Shown here: in pieces, positions 1 through 8,352 of the stretch
Layout: each line of letters begins with the position of its first letter
Numbering within the stretch: the stretch's first letter is position 1
From: Pseudoduganella violacea
Lineage (GTDB): Bacteria > Pseudomonadota > Gammaproteobacteria > Burkholderiales > Burkholderiaceae_D
Assembly (NCBI RefSeq): GCF_014191875.1
Contig: NZ_JACHXD010000013.1
Coordinates: 62,001 to 126,000, forward strand
Reading direction: 5' to 3'
DNA length: 64,000 nucleotides
Translations under genes and position numbers: made by a program
The notes under the pieces: generated by a model
Seen by the model: the letters and a program-made list of their open reading frames with translations, nothing else
Told to the model about the DNA's origin: nothing
Database searches by the model: none

Positions 1-1
1 G

Positions 2-262
2 GGCGGCCCTTGCGCCTCGCGCCTGGCCAATGGCAGTGGGGCGCCCGGCGATTGCCGCATCCCCTCGTTCACCACGCTGGACATGTCGGCGCGCTGGAAA
101 TTCGGCAACCAGTTGACCCTGTTCGCATCGGTCAACAACGTCACCGACAAGATCGCCCCGCTCGACCCGCTGACCTATGGCGGCATGAGCTATAACCCGA
201 TGGATGCCAGCGGCGCCATCGGCCGCTACTTCAAGGTCGGCGCGCACTACAAATTCTTCTAA
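2..262 (+). CDS. TonB-dependent receptor, C-terminal fragment (cut by window edge)
   Basis: This is the last 86 residues of an outer-membrane TonB-dependent receptor; the start lies left of the window. The visible part contains PSFTTLDMSARWKFGNQLTL, then FASVNNVTDKIAPLDP, and ends in GRYFKVGAHYKFF. Alternating beta-strand residues, a VNNVTDK turn and a terminal aromatic residue are the normal end of a 22-strand TBDR barrel. The same ending pattern (GRYF-x-GA-YKF) recurs in the other receptors of this window, so it belongs to the same broad subfamily. The substrate cannot be told. A strong hairpin terminator follows the stop codon. Confidence 0.85.
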   Translation, partial: GGPCASRLANGSGAPGDCRIPSFTTLDMSARWKFGNQLTLFASVNNVTDKIAPLDPLTYGGMSYNPMDASGAIGRYFKVGAHYKFF

Positions 263-300
263 GGCGCAGGCGGGCCCGTCCCGCCGGCTGTAGTTGGCCA

Positions 301-324
301 CGGCTCCCCTGCGGAGCCGTTTTT
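301..324 (+). terminator. Rho-independent terminator after the first TBDR
   Basis: A 7-bp stem, CGGCTCC (301-307) with GGAGCCG (313-319), has a 5-nt loop and is followed directly by five T residues. It lies about 40 nt after the stop codon of the receptor fragment and should end that transcript. Confidence 0.85.
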
Positions 325-446
325 CTTGTCATTTCCCATTAACCAACAGTACATTAATTAATTAACAAGAATACGCAAAAATGTTGTTTTTTTGATGAAT
401 TTATTTGTATAAAAACGTCGTTTATCCAAAAAACCAGGTCGCTAAA

Positions 447-476
447 TTGACAATCCTGTTTGGCCGGTGCTTACAT
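447..476 (+). promoter_or_regulatory. putative sigma-70 promoter for TBDR at 581
   Basis: TTGACA at 447-452 is a perfect -35 box, followed after 18 nt by TTACAT (471-476) as a weak -10. It sits at the end of an AT-rich stretch (about 340-450) and about 105 nt before the preferred start codon. The rest of the 263-580 gap holds only the terminator and this AT-rich upstream region. Confidence 0.35.
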
Positions 477-580
477 GGTTCCCCCGCGATTTTCTATACA
501 GAATCACGGGGACTGCCAACTGCCAGTTACGCGGCGCCCCGGCGCCGCAGTCTGTATCCGCCCTCAAGAAAGAAAACAAG

Positions 581-3364
581 ATGATCGAGAAAGTGTTGTC
601 CCGTTCCCTGCGCCTGATGTGCGCGGGCGGTCTGCTGGTCGGCATGCACGCCAGCGCCCAGGAAGCCATGCAGCGCGTGGAAATCACCGGTTCCAGCATC
701 AAGCGGGTCGCGGCCGAAGCCGCGCTGCCGGTGCAATCGTTCAGCCAGAAAGACATCCTGAAGTCCGGCGTTTCCAGCGTGACCGACTTCATCCAGCAGA
801 TTCCGGCCATGCAAGGCTTCAATGTGGCGGCCGAATCGGTCGGCGGCGGCGGCGGCGGCGTGACCACGGCCTCGATCCACGATATCGGCCCGGCCTATAC
901 CCTGGTGCTGCTCAACGGCCGCCGCGTCGCGCCGTCCAACTCGGGCACCACCATCGACCTGAATTCGATTCCGCTGTCGGCCATCGAACGCGTTGAAGTG
1001 CTGACCGACGGCGCCTCGGCCCTGTACGGCGCCGACGCGATCGCCGGCGTGGTCAACTTCATCCTGAAAAAAGGCGCGGCGCAGTGGGAAATCAAGGCCA
1101 AGTACAACCGTCCCGAAGAAGCGGGCGGCGCCTCTGAATCGCTGTCGCTGAGCAAGGGCTTCGGCAATCTGGAAGAAGACGGCTACAGCCTGTTCTTCTC
1201 GCTGAGCCACGACAAGCAAAAGCAGCTGAAAGCGTCGCAGCGCGACTTCGCCAAGACCGGCATCATCAACTTCACCGATCCGAAAAACGGCAAGGCCCTG
1301 CAATTCATCAACGGGTCGCCGCGCGCCGTGCCGGCCAACGCCAGCGTGATCTACAACGACGCCAAGGGCGAGAGCCAGACCATCGACTTCAATCCGTTCG
1401 CGCGCATGAATGGCGGCAAATGCGCCAGCGCCAACGTGGACGCCTTCCGCGACGGCTCCTGCTACTACGACTACACCACGACCATCGAGATCAATCCGGA
1501 ATCGAAGCGCGACGCCCTGTTCAGCTCGGGCAGCATGAAGCTCGGCAACAGCGGCTTCAACGGCTTCTTCGACCTGGCTTACACCAAGGCCAGCATCATC
1601 GCCCGCATCGCCCCGTACCCGGCCGAGTTCTCGCTGAAAACCTCGTCGCCGCTGTACAGCAAATACATCCTGCCTTACCTGAGCCCGGAACAGGCGGCCG
1701 GCGTGACCTCGGTGTCCGCCAAATACCGCCTGTCCGAAATGGGCAACCGCAGCTATGACTACGCCACCACTGCCACCCACATCGTGGCCGGCGTCGATGG
1801 CAGCGCCTTCGGCTGGGATGTGAACAGCGCCTTCACCTATTCCAAGAACAAGCAGGACCAGAAATACCTGGGCGGCTTCCCGCTCGAGAAGCTATTCAAC
1901 GCCGCCATCGACGCCGGCCAGTTCGACCCCTTCGGCTACGAACAGGGCAAGCTGCCGCAACCCATGCGCGATGCGCTGAACCGCACCGGCTACACCGGCA
2001 GCTACAATGTGCAGACCGTGACCATGACGGGCTTCGACGCGCGCGGCTCGCGCAGCGTCTTCCAACTGCCGGCCGGCACCGCCATGCTCGGCGTGGGCCT
2101 CGACTACCGCAAGACCAAGTTCAAGCTGGAGCAGTCCGACACCGCGCGCGATGCCGCCATCCTGTTCGACAGCCCGCAGGTCGACAGCGGCTACCAGCGC
2201 GACACCAGCGGCGCCTACGCCGAGCTGGTCACGCCGCTGCTGCAGCAGCTCGAAATGACCACCTCGCTGCGCTATGACCGCATCGGCTCCGTCAAGGACA
2301 ACCTGACTGGCCGCGACGTGGGCAAATCGGAAAACGCGACCACCTACAAGATCAGCGCCAAGTACACCCCGCTCAAGAACCTGCTGCTGCGCGGCGCCAT
2401 CGGCAGCGGCTTCCGCGCCGCCGACATGTCGCAGATCGCCAGCCCGCTGGTCGACTTCGGCGTCACCGGTTCCCCCTATGCCTGCCCGCTGTCGGCCGCC
2501 AATGGCCTGGCGAACCACCCGCTGGCCAAGTATTGCCCGCGCAACCGCACCCAGCTCGAAGCCTTCAAGGGCGGCAATACCGAGCTGAGCCCGGAGAAAT
2601 CCAAGCAATGGTCGGTGGGCGCCGTGTTCGAACCGATCGACTCGCTGAGCCTGTCGCTCGACCTGTGGAACGTCTCCATCCGCGACCAGGTGGCCGAAGT
2701 CAGCGAAGGCTTGATCGCCGCCTATCCGAACCAGTACCTGGACCTGTTCACCACCAAGCATATCGGTTCGACCGGCCAGGACGTGCTGGCCATCAAGTTG
2801 CTGCCGATGAACGTGGGCCGGGTGGAAAACCGCGGCATCGACTATGACTTGACGCACAAGGCCAAGCTCTTCGACGGCAAGCTCACCAGCCGCCTGGCCG
2901 GCACCTTCCTGCTGCGTTCGCGCTATACCCGTCCGGGCACGAACGACCAATGGGAAACCAGCCTGAACCGCTTTGGCTATAACGACAAGGTCAGCTTCCG
3001 CAACATCATCCGCGCCACCAGCTCCTGGGAATCGGCCCAGTTCACGCACACCGCGACGGCCAGCTACCGCAACGGCTATACCGACAAGAACCAGAGCGCC
3101 AGCAGCTGCGCCGTGGTCACGGCCGATGCCGCCCAGGAATGCTACGACATCACGCTGCGCGTGCCGAGCTACACCACCTTCGACTGGCAGACGGCTTACC
3201 GTCCGCTCAAGAATGTGGAGCTGACCGCCGGCATCGTGAACCTGTTCGACCGCAAGCCGCCTTTCTCGCTGCGCAACACCGGCCCGCACCAGATCGGCTA
3301 CAACCCGGCGTATTCGAGCGCCCTGGGCCGCCAGTTCTATCTGAGCGGCGCTTACAAGTTCTGA
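581..3364 (+). CDS. TonB-dependent receptor
   Basis: This is an outer-membrane TonB-dependent active transporter of about 927 residues. The chosen start (MIEKVLSRSLRL) is preceded by an AAGAAAG-type ribosome site and begins a typical signal peptide ending near ASAQ; an in-frame upstream start at 467 would bury that signal. The plug starts with RVEITGSSIKR, continues with a glycine run (VGGGGGG) and the LVLLNGRRVAP and VEVLTDGASALYGADAIAGV motifs of TBDR plugs. The barrel ends with GRQFYLSGAYKF. It is paralogous to the convergent gene on the minus strand (both share PVQ-x-x-x-x-DI, IQ-x-x-PAMQGF and FDRKPP-x-SL). No SusD or nearby enzyme reveals the ligand. Confidence 0.9.
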   Translation: MIEKVLSRSLRLMCAGGLLVGMHASAQEAMQRVEITGSSIKRVAAEAALPVQSFSQKDILKSGVSSVTDFIQQIPAMQGFNVAAESVGGGGGGVTTASIHDIGPAYTLVLLNGRRVAPSNSGTTIDLNSIPLSAIERVEVLTDGASALYGADAIAGVVNFILKKGAAQWEIKAKYNRPEEAGGASESLSLSKGFGNLEEDGYSLFFSLSHDKQKQLKASQRDFAKTGIINFTDPKNGKALQFINGSPRAVPANASVIYNDAKGESQTIDFNPFARMNGGKCASANVDAFRDGSCYYDYTTTIEINPESKRDALFSSGSMKLGNSGFNGFFDLAYTKASIIARIAPYPAEFSLKTSSPLYSKYILPYLSPEQAAGVTSVSAKYRLSEMGNRSYDYATTATHIVAGVDGSAFGWDVNSAFTYSKNKQDQKYLGGFPLEKLFNAAIDAGQFDPFGYEQGKLPQPMRDALNRTGYTGSYNVQTVTMTGFDARGSRSVFQLPAGTAMLGVGLDYRKTKFKLEQSDTARDAAILFDSPQVDSGYQRDTSGAYAELVTPLLQQLEMTTSLRYDRIGSVKDNLTGRDVGKSENATTYKISAKYTPLKNLLLRGAIGSGFRAADMSQIASPLVDFGVTGSPYACPLSAANGLANHPLAKYCPRNRTQLEAFKGGNTELSPEKSKQWSVGAVFEPIDSLSLSLDLWNVSIRDQVAEVSEGLIAAYPNQYLDLFTTKHIGSTGQDVLAIKLLPMNVGRVENRGIDYDLTHKAKLFDGKLTSRLAGTFLLRSRYTRPGTNDQWETSLNRFGYNDKVSFRNIIRATSSWESAQFTHTATASYRNGYTDKNQSASSCAVVTADAAQECYDITLRVPSYTTFDWQTAYRPLKNVELTAGIVNLFDRKPPFSLRNTGPHQIGYNPAYSSALGRQFYLSGAYKF

Positions 3365-3380
3365 TCACGCCGCAGGCATG

Positions 3381-3420
3381 AAAAAACCGCCGGTGGGGCT
3401 CACGCCCCGCCGGCGGTTTT
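3381..3420. terminator. bidirectional terminator between convergent TBDRs
   Basis: A GC-rich hairpin (CCGCCGG-T-GGGGC paired with GCCCCGCCGGCGG) is flanked by A residues on the left and T residues on the right, so it can act in both directions. It separates the plus-strand TBDR ending at 3364 from the minus-strand TBDR ending at 3436. Confidence 0.85.
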
Positions 3421-3435
3421 GTTTTGGCGTGCCGC

Positions 3436-6408
3436 TTAGAAGTTGTAGCCGGCCGTCAGGTAGAAGGTGCGTCCCAGCGGATCGGCGTAGCGGCCATCGT
3501 AGCCCCCCTGGTTGCCGCCGCCGGCGCTTTGCAGCGACAGCGGCGGTTTGCGGTCGAACAGATTCTTCACGCCCGCCGTCACGCTCCAGGCTTTGCTATG
3601 GGTCCATTTGCCCTGCCAATCGAAGGTGGTGTAGGACGGGGTATCCAAGCCTTCGAACTCCACCGCCTCCGTTCCCACCTGGCCATTGGCCAGGACCGGG
3701 AAGATGGCCGTGCCTTTCGCATAGGACTGGTCTTTGTAGCCGGACTTGTAGTGCGCGCTCAGGGTATTGTTGAACGGGCCGCTGTCCAGGCTCAGGGTCA
3801 GATGGCTTTGCCATTTGAAGACCACGGCATTGTCCGGACCAAAGACGCCGAGGTCGGTCTTCACCTCGCCATTGGGCGCCATCGTATAGTTCTGGCGCAG
3901 CATGCGGGTGCCGGTCCAGGTGGCGGACAGCTTGCCGAGGCCGGTTTTCCGGTTACGGTAGCTGAAGTCCCAGTCCAGGCCGCGGTAATTGGCGACGCCG
4001 CCATTCACCGGCAACTGCTTGTAGCCGATGGTGGTGAAGCCGCCGCCCGGATCGGTATACGGATTGACGAATAGGTGCTTATATTGCTCGGCGTTGCGGA
4101 AGCCCTCGGCTTCGGGAATGCCGCCCGACAGAATCTGGTTGCGGATCTGTACATTCCACACATCCATGCCCAGCGACAGGCCGCTCAGCGGTTCGATGCG
4201 CCCGCCCAGAGTCCATTGCTTGGATTTTTCCGGCCGCAGACCGAGGTCGCCGCTGGCGCTGTTCGGCCCCTTGAGCAGATCGTACTGGGCCAGTCCGCCG
4301 CGGCAGCCCGAGGTGCCCGGGAAGGGGCAGGAATAGTTGCCCGAAGTGCTGCCGTTGAAGGTCAGCGCGCCGGCCACTTCGTTCAGATTGGGCGCCTTGA
4401 AACCGGTGCCATAGGCCGCGCGCAGCAGCACGTTTTCAACCGGCGTCCAACGCAGGCTGACCTTATACGTGCTGGAATTGAAGGTGTTGCCGAGGTCGGC
4501 AGCCGGCAAGCGCATCTGCAGGCCGGTGGCCGGGTCGGGCAGGCTGGTGAAGATGTGCCGGCTGTGCACGCGGTCATACTTGTCGTAGCGCGCCGACACG
4601 TTCGCCTCCACGGTTTTATGCAGGGGCAGCAAGGCCTCGCCCAAAATCCCCCAGTTCTGGCGCTCCGCGTCGAAAGGCACTTGGCCATAGCTGCCGCCGA
4701 CCGGGTAGTTGGCCGACGCCGGCTGTCCCTCGAAACCTGACTGCGACAGGATCAGCGGATGATAATCGGTGCGGTAGCGCGTCTTCACGAAGTCGCCGCC
4801 GACCGAGCCGATGGCCATGCCGCCCGGCAGTTCCAGCACATCGTGCTGGGCGCCGAAATGCAGGCTGTTCAGCGTGGAGACCGATTTCTGGAACTCCGTG
4901 CCATTCACCAGGGCGTCGCGCAGCAGCTCGGCCCCGGTGCCCATGATCAGATCGTATTTGCCGCTGGCAACCAGGCTCACCAGCTTGTCGAAGTCGGTGT
5001 AGCCGCCGGCCGCCTTGTCCTTGAGCTGGCTGCGCGAGAGCACCGCGCTGGCGTTATAGCTCCAGCCCATGGCCTGGCCGGTGACGCCGAAAGACAGGTG
5101 GCGCGCATCGGTGATGTAGTCGTCGGCGCGCCCGCCCACCAGCACCGAGCGGTAGCCCAGCGTGCCCAGCGGGCCGTTCGGGTTGTCGGGGTCGGCATCG
5201 GCCGGCACCAGATTATTGGCCGTCAGGAAAGGCTGCACATATTTATTCCACAGCACCGGGAAGCGGGTGGTGGCGTTGATGCCCATCGGCTGGGCCGCCG
5301 AGCCATACTGGGAGCGCATCTTAAAGCGCGACAGCACGGCCTCGGCCCACAGCGTGGTGCTGTCGTTGAGCTGGAAAGAGCCTTTCAGCAGGCCGCTGTC
5401 GCGCTGGGATTCCGGAATGGTCTGCACCATGGCCGCGTAGTTGAAGCGGCAAGACACGCCGTTGTAGCCGAGCGGATCGATCTGGGCATTGGCCATGGAG
5501 CTGCCGCAATTGCCGTTCTTGTTGTAGTAAGGATTGATCGAATACGCGGTCGGCGCGGTGCCGGCCGGCGCGTTGGCCGGCCGGGCATTGATGGTGATAT
5601 TGGCCGGCTCGGTATTCTCGGTGGCGGCGTCGTAGACATAGTTCTTGCCCTTATAGCTGAAAGGCAGGTACGTGCCGCGGCGCGAGGCTTCGCGCTGCGA
5701 GGCGGCCAGCGCCTGCTGTTTCTCGTGGCTGTAAGAGAACAGGATGTTGAAGCGGTCGCGGTCGAGGTCGCCGAAGCCCTTGGTGATGCCGGCCGACCAG
5801 CTGCTGCCGCCCTTGTGCTGCGGCTTGTGCGTCGTGACGTAAGCGTTGCCGTCGGTCTTGTTCTTTTTGAGGATGAAGTTGACCACGCCGGAAATTGCAT
5901 CCGAACCGTACAGCGCCGAAGCGCCGTCGGTCAGGATCTCGACGCGCTCCACCGCTTCCAGCGGAATGCTTTCGATATTGACGGCGTAACCGCCGCCCTG
6001 GGTATTGTTCAGTTCGACCGGCGCCATACGTTGGCCATCGAGCAGCACCAGGGTGTATTTCGATTGCAGCGAGTGCAAGGCGGCGGTGGTGGCGCCGCTG
6101 CCGCCGCCATTGACCGAGCTCGACGCCGGCACGAAGCCTTGCATGGCCGGCAGATTCTGGATCAGTTCGGTGGCCGAGCTGGCGCCGGTTTTCTTGATGT
6201 CTTCCTGGGTCAGGGTCTGCACCGGCAAGGTGCCTTCCTTGGCGATGCGGCGGATCGACGACCCCGTGATTTCCACGCGGGTCATCTTGTCGCCGCCGTC
6301 GGCGCTTTGCGCCAGCGCGGCGGGCGTCCCGGCGCCCAGGCCCAGCGCCACGCCGCCCCAGCAAATTAGGCGCAAGGAGCGCGCCAGCACTTTTTCTTTC
6401 ATCATCAT
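3436..6408 (-). CDS. TonB-dependent receptor
   Basis: This is a TBDR of about 990 residues, convergent with and paralogous to the preceding receptor. The start is taken at the first of three consecutive ATG codons (MMMKEKVLARSLRLICW), because GAGGGGG lies just upstream; the next two ATGs are possible too. The signal peptide ends near ALAQS. Plug motifs are RVEITGSSIRRIAKE, LVLLDGQRMAPVE and VEILTDGASALYGSDAISGV; the protein ends GRTFYLTAGYNF. The upstream region carries a perfect 10-bp inverted repeat (6560-6587). The ligand is unknown. Confidence 0.9.
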   Translation of the reverse strand: MMMKEKVLARSLRLICWGGVALGLGAGTPAALAQSADGGDKMTRVEITGSSIRRIAKEGTLPVQTLTQEDIKKTGASSATELIQNLPAMQGFVPASSSVNGGGSGATTAALHSLQSKYTLVLLDGQRMAPVELNNTQGGGYAVNIESIPLEAVERVEILTDGASALYGSDAISGVVNFILKKNKTDGNAYVTTHKPQHKGGSSWSAGITKGFGDLDRDRFNILFSYSHEKQQALAASQREASRRGTYLPFSYKGKNYVYDAATENTEPANITINARPANAPAGTAPTAYSINPYYNKNGNCGSSMANAQIDPLGYNGVSCRFNYAAMVQTIPESQRDSGLLKGSFQLNDSTTLWAEAVLSRFKMRSQYGSAAQPMGINATTRFPVLWNKYVQPFLTANNLVPADADPDNPNGPLGTLGYRSVLVGGRADDYITDARHLSFGVTGQAMGWSYNASAVLSRSQLKDKAAGGYTDFDKLVSLVASGKYDLIMGTGAELLRDALVNGTEFQKSVSTLNSLHFGAQHDVLELPGGMAIGSVGGDFVKTRYRTDYHPLILSQSGFEGQPASANYPVGGSYGQVPFDAERQNWGILGEALLPLHKTVEANVSARYDKYDRVHSRHIFTSLPDPATGLQMRLPAADLGNTFNSSTYKVSLRWTPVENVLLRAAYGTGFKAPNLNEVAGALTFNGSTSGNYSCPFPGTSGCRGGLAQYDLLKGPNSASGDLGLRPEKSKQWTLGGRIEPLSGLSLGMDVWNVQIRNQILSGGIPEAEGFRNAEQYKHLFVNPYTDPGGGFTTIGYKQLPVNGGVANYRGLDWDFSYRNRKTGLGKLSATWTGTRMLRQNYTMAPNGEVKTDLGVFGPDNAVVFKWQSHLTLSLDSGPFNNTLSAHYKSGYKDQSYAKGTAIFPVLANGQVGTEAVEFEGLDTPSYTTFDWQGKWTHSKAWSVTAGVKNLFDRKPPLSLQSAGGGNQGGYDGRYADPLGRTFYLTAGYNF

Positions 6409-6559
6409 GTTCCCCCTCTTGTGTGTAAATGGCTGTACATTGCTTTTCGCGCAACAATATTCAGTTTTCAAGCATGGAAACATGGTGACTTCCCGTCGTC
6501 AACGAATACACATTGGATGCGACGAAAATCCCACAGAGGTGCTAAAAAGACGGCAAAAT

Positions 6560-6587
6560 TTGCATGAAACACTATCCTTTCATGCAA
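6560..6587. promoter_or_regulatory. perfect inverted repeat upstream of minus-strand TBDR
   Basis: TTGCATGAAA (6560-6569) and TTTCATGCAA (6578-6587) are exact inverted copies separated by 8 nt. The element is about 165 nt upstream of the TBDR start at 6408 and has no T-tract, which suits an operator better than a terminator. The TGCATG core recurs upstream of three other TBDRs in the window. Nothing else is recognisable in 6409-6700. Confidence 0.5.
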
Positions 6588-6700
6588 GTTTGGTGTGAAA
6601 TGGGGCGCAGACGGCGCGCCCCGGCTTTTAAGCGGGAACGCGCGTTAAGGAAAGGTTGCCGGCAGGATGCCGTCAATAGGCGGGAGAAGCTAGCAAGATG

Positions 6701-7765
6701 TTAGTGATCCTCGCCGCGCAGGCGGCGCTGGCGCACGGCGGCCGCCAGATCTTCCAGCACCAGCACGCTGGCGTCCCAGTCGATGCAACCATCGGTTACC
6801 GACTGGCCGTAGACCAGCTCCTTGCCCGGCACCAGGTCTTGGCGCCCGGCCACCAGATGCGACTCCACCATGACGCCGACGATGCGGGTATCGCCGCCGG
6901 CCACCTGGCGCGCGATATCGGTGCACACCGGCACCTGGTTTTCCGGTTTTTTCGAGCTGTTGGCGTGCGAGGCGTCGATCATCAGGCGCGCCGCCAAGCC
7001 ATGGCCGGCGATCGCCTTGCACGCCTCTTCCACGCTGGCCGCGTCATAGTTCGGCGTTTTGCCGCCGCGCAGGATGATGTGGCAATCCTCATTGCCGTTG
7101 GTGGAGACGATGGCCGAGTGGCCGCCCTTGGTGACGGACAGGAAATGGTGGGGCTGGGAGGCGGCCTTGATCGCTTCCACGGCGATGCGGGTATTGCCGT
7201 CCGTGCCATTCTTGAAGCCGACCGGGCAGGACAGGCCGGACGCCAGCTCGCGGTGCACCTGCGATTCCGTGGTGCGCGCGCCGATCGCGCCCCAGCTGAT
7301 CAGGTCGGCCACGTACTGCGGGCTGATCACGTCGAGGAATTCGGTGCCAGCCGGCAAGCCCAACTCATTGATATTGCGCAGCAGCTCGCGCGCCATGCGC
7401 AGGCCGTCGTTGATGCGGAAGCTATTGTCCATATACGGATCGTTGATCATGCCCTTCCAGCCCACGGTGGTGCGCGGTTTCTCGAAATACACGCGCATGA
7501 CGATTTCCAGGTCGTCCTTGAGTTGGGCGCGCAGCGGCGCCAGGCGGCGCGCATATTCCATGGCCGCTTTCGGATCGTGAATGGAGCAAGGGCCGATCAC
7601 CACCATCAGGCGGTCGTCCTGGCCGTGCAGGATGCGGTGCAGGGCCACACGCGCGCCCGCCGCCGTCTGCGATGCCGCTTCGCTGCACGGAAACTCGCGG
7701 ATCAGGTGGGACGGCGGGGTCAGTTCTTTCATTTCGCGGATGCGCAAATCGTCGGTGCGTTGCAT
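6701..7765 (-). CDS. aroG: class I 3-deoxy-7-phosphoheptulonate (DAHP) synthase
   Basis: This enzyme condenses phosphoenolpyruvate and erythrose 4-phosphate, the first step of the shikimate pathway to Phe, Tyr, Trp and chorismate. The protein has 354 residues, the usual class I (AroFGH) length. Recognisable motifs include VVIGPCSIHD, RVYFEKPRTTVGWKG, the substrate-binding GARTTESQVHRE, KNGTDG and DASHANSSKKPENQ. The ribosome site AGGAGA lies 5 nt before the ATG. It is controlled by an aromatic-residue leader peptide and attenuator just upstream (7794-7938). The symbol aroG follows that family; the feedback specificity (Phe or Tyr) cannot be read with certainty. Confidence 0.95.
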   Translation of the reverse strand: MQRTDDLRIREMKELTPPSHLIREFPCSEAASQTAAGARVALHRILHGQDDRLMVVIGPCSIHDPKAAMEYARRLAPLRAQLKDDLEIVMRVYFEKPRTTVGWKGMINDPYMDNSFRINDGLRMARELLRNINELGLPAGTEFLDVISPQYVADLISWGAIGARTTESQVHRELASGLSCPVGFKNGTDGNTRIAVEAIKAASQPHHFLSVTKGGHSAIVSTNGNEDCHIILRGGKTPNYDAASVEEACKAIAGHGLAARLMIDASHANSSKKPENQVPVCTDIARQVAGGDTRIVGVMVESHLVAGRQDLVPGKELVYGQSVTDGCIDWDASVLVLEDLAAAVRQRRLRGEDH

Positions 7766-7793
7766 GGGTTCTCCTGAGAAAAAAGGCCTGGGT

Positions 7794-7819
7794 AAAAAAA
7801 AACCGCCATCGCTGGCGGT
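7794..7819 (-). terminator. attenuator terminator in the aroG leader
   Basis: Read on the minus strand, ACCGCCA (7819-7813) pairs with TGGCGGT (7808-7802) around a 4-nt loop, followed by nine T residues. It lies between the leader peptide and aroG. The 5' arm ACCGCC can instead pair with GGCGGT, which lies in the last codons of the leader ORF (about 7882-7877), giving a mutually exclusive antiterminator. That is the geometry expected for ribosome-mediated attenuation. Confidence 0.85.
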
Positions 7820-7869
7820 CTCTTGGTATTTGCTGGGGATCTCGTTGTGCTGCTTACGTGAACCGGCCG

Positions 7870-7938
7870 CTACTCCACCGCCTTGGGGCTGGAATGACTA
7901 AAGTAAAACCAGTTGGTAAAGAAAACGAAGCGCAGCAT
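7870..7938 (-). CDS. aromatic-amino-acid leader peptide of aroG
   Basis: This 22-codon ORF begins MLRFVFFTNWFYFSHSS and ends PKAVE before a TAG stop. Residues 4-13 hold five Phe, one Trp and one Tyr, a density that makes sense only as a sensor of charged aromatic tRNAs. AGGAA lies 8 nt upstream of its ATG. When aromatic tRNAs are scarce the ribosome should stall on the F/W/Y codons and leave the GGCGGT segment free to form the antiterminator; when they are plentiful it reaches the stop, covers that segment and the terminator forms. The mechanism is inferred by analogy with phe and trp leaders. Confidence 0.85.
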   Translation of the reverse strand: MLRFVFFTNWFYFSHSSPKAVE

Positions 7939-7965
7939 GGTAGTGAGTTCCTAAAAGTTCGAGCC

Positions 7966-7995
7966 ACTATAACAATCTTTCGCCGCGTTTGGCAA
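7966..7995 (-). promoter_or_regulatory. promoter of the aroG leader transcript, with overlapping inverted repeat
   Basis: On the minus strand TTGCCA (7995-7990) and TATAGT (7971-7966) are separated by 18 nt, a good sigma-70 promoter. Transcription would start near 7959, about 20 nt before the leader ATG. An 8-bp inverted repeat, GGCAAGCC (7991-7998) and GGCTTGCC (8011-8018), overlaps the -35 box and could be a repressor site. Confidence 0.6.
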
Positions 7996-8040
7996 GCCCC
8001 CACTGCTCGCGGCTTGCCAGCATTCGCCCGGCGCGGTAAG

Positions 8041-8352
8041 CGACATTAACTCACAAAATAGAGAAACTATTAATACAATTGTGACTTCAGACATTATCGA
8101 AATACGATCATTTCAAAATGAAAGTTATTAAATGCCGCCACATATGCCCATCAAATCATGGACTTGCATTTGGTTTAGCAAATGTGTCGTTTCCACCACA
8201 AAATGAAGCTAATTTCGCTACCCGCCAATAAAGATTAGGTAAAAAACAGGATTTTTCCGATTAATTATTATATAAGTTTAAGCCTCACGGAGAGCTACCG
8301 AAAAATCTTCTGGAGAGCTTCATTCACCGATCTTTTGTGGAGACGTACAGTA
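8041..8352. other. AT-rich upstream region of the TBDR at 8353
   Basis: This AT-rich stretch without a convincing gene lies between the divergent aroG leader promoter and the receptor. It contains a TTGCAT (8164-8169) followed by GCAAATG, a poor relative of the TGCATG palindromes seen before other receptors. I see no clear terminator or RNA gene. Confidence 0.4.

Noticed and set aside
467..580. Upstream extension of the first complete TBDR
   Set aside because: It would place about 38 residues before the signal peptide; the 581 start has a ribosome site and correct signal sequence.
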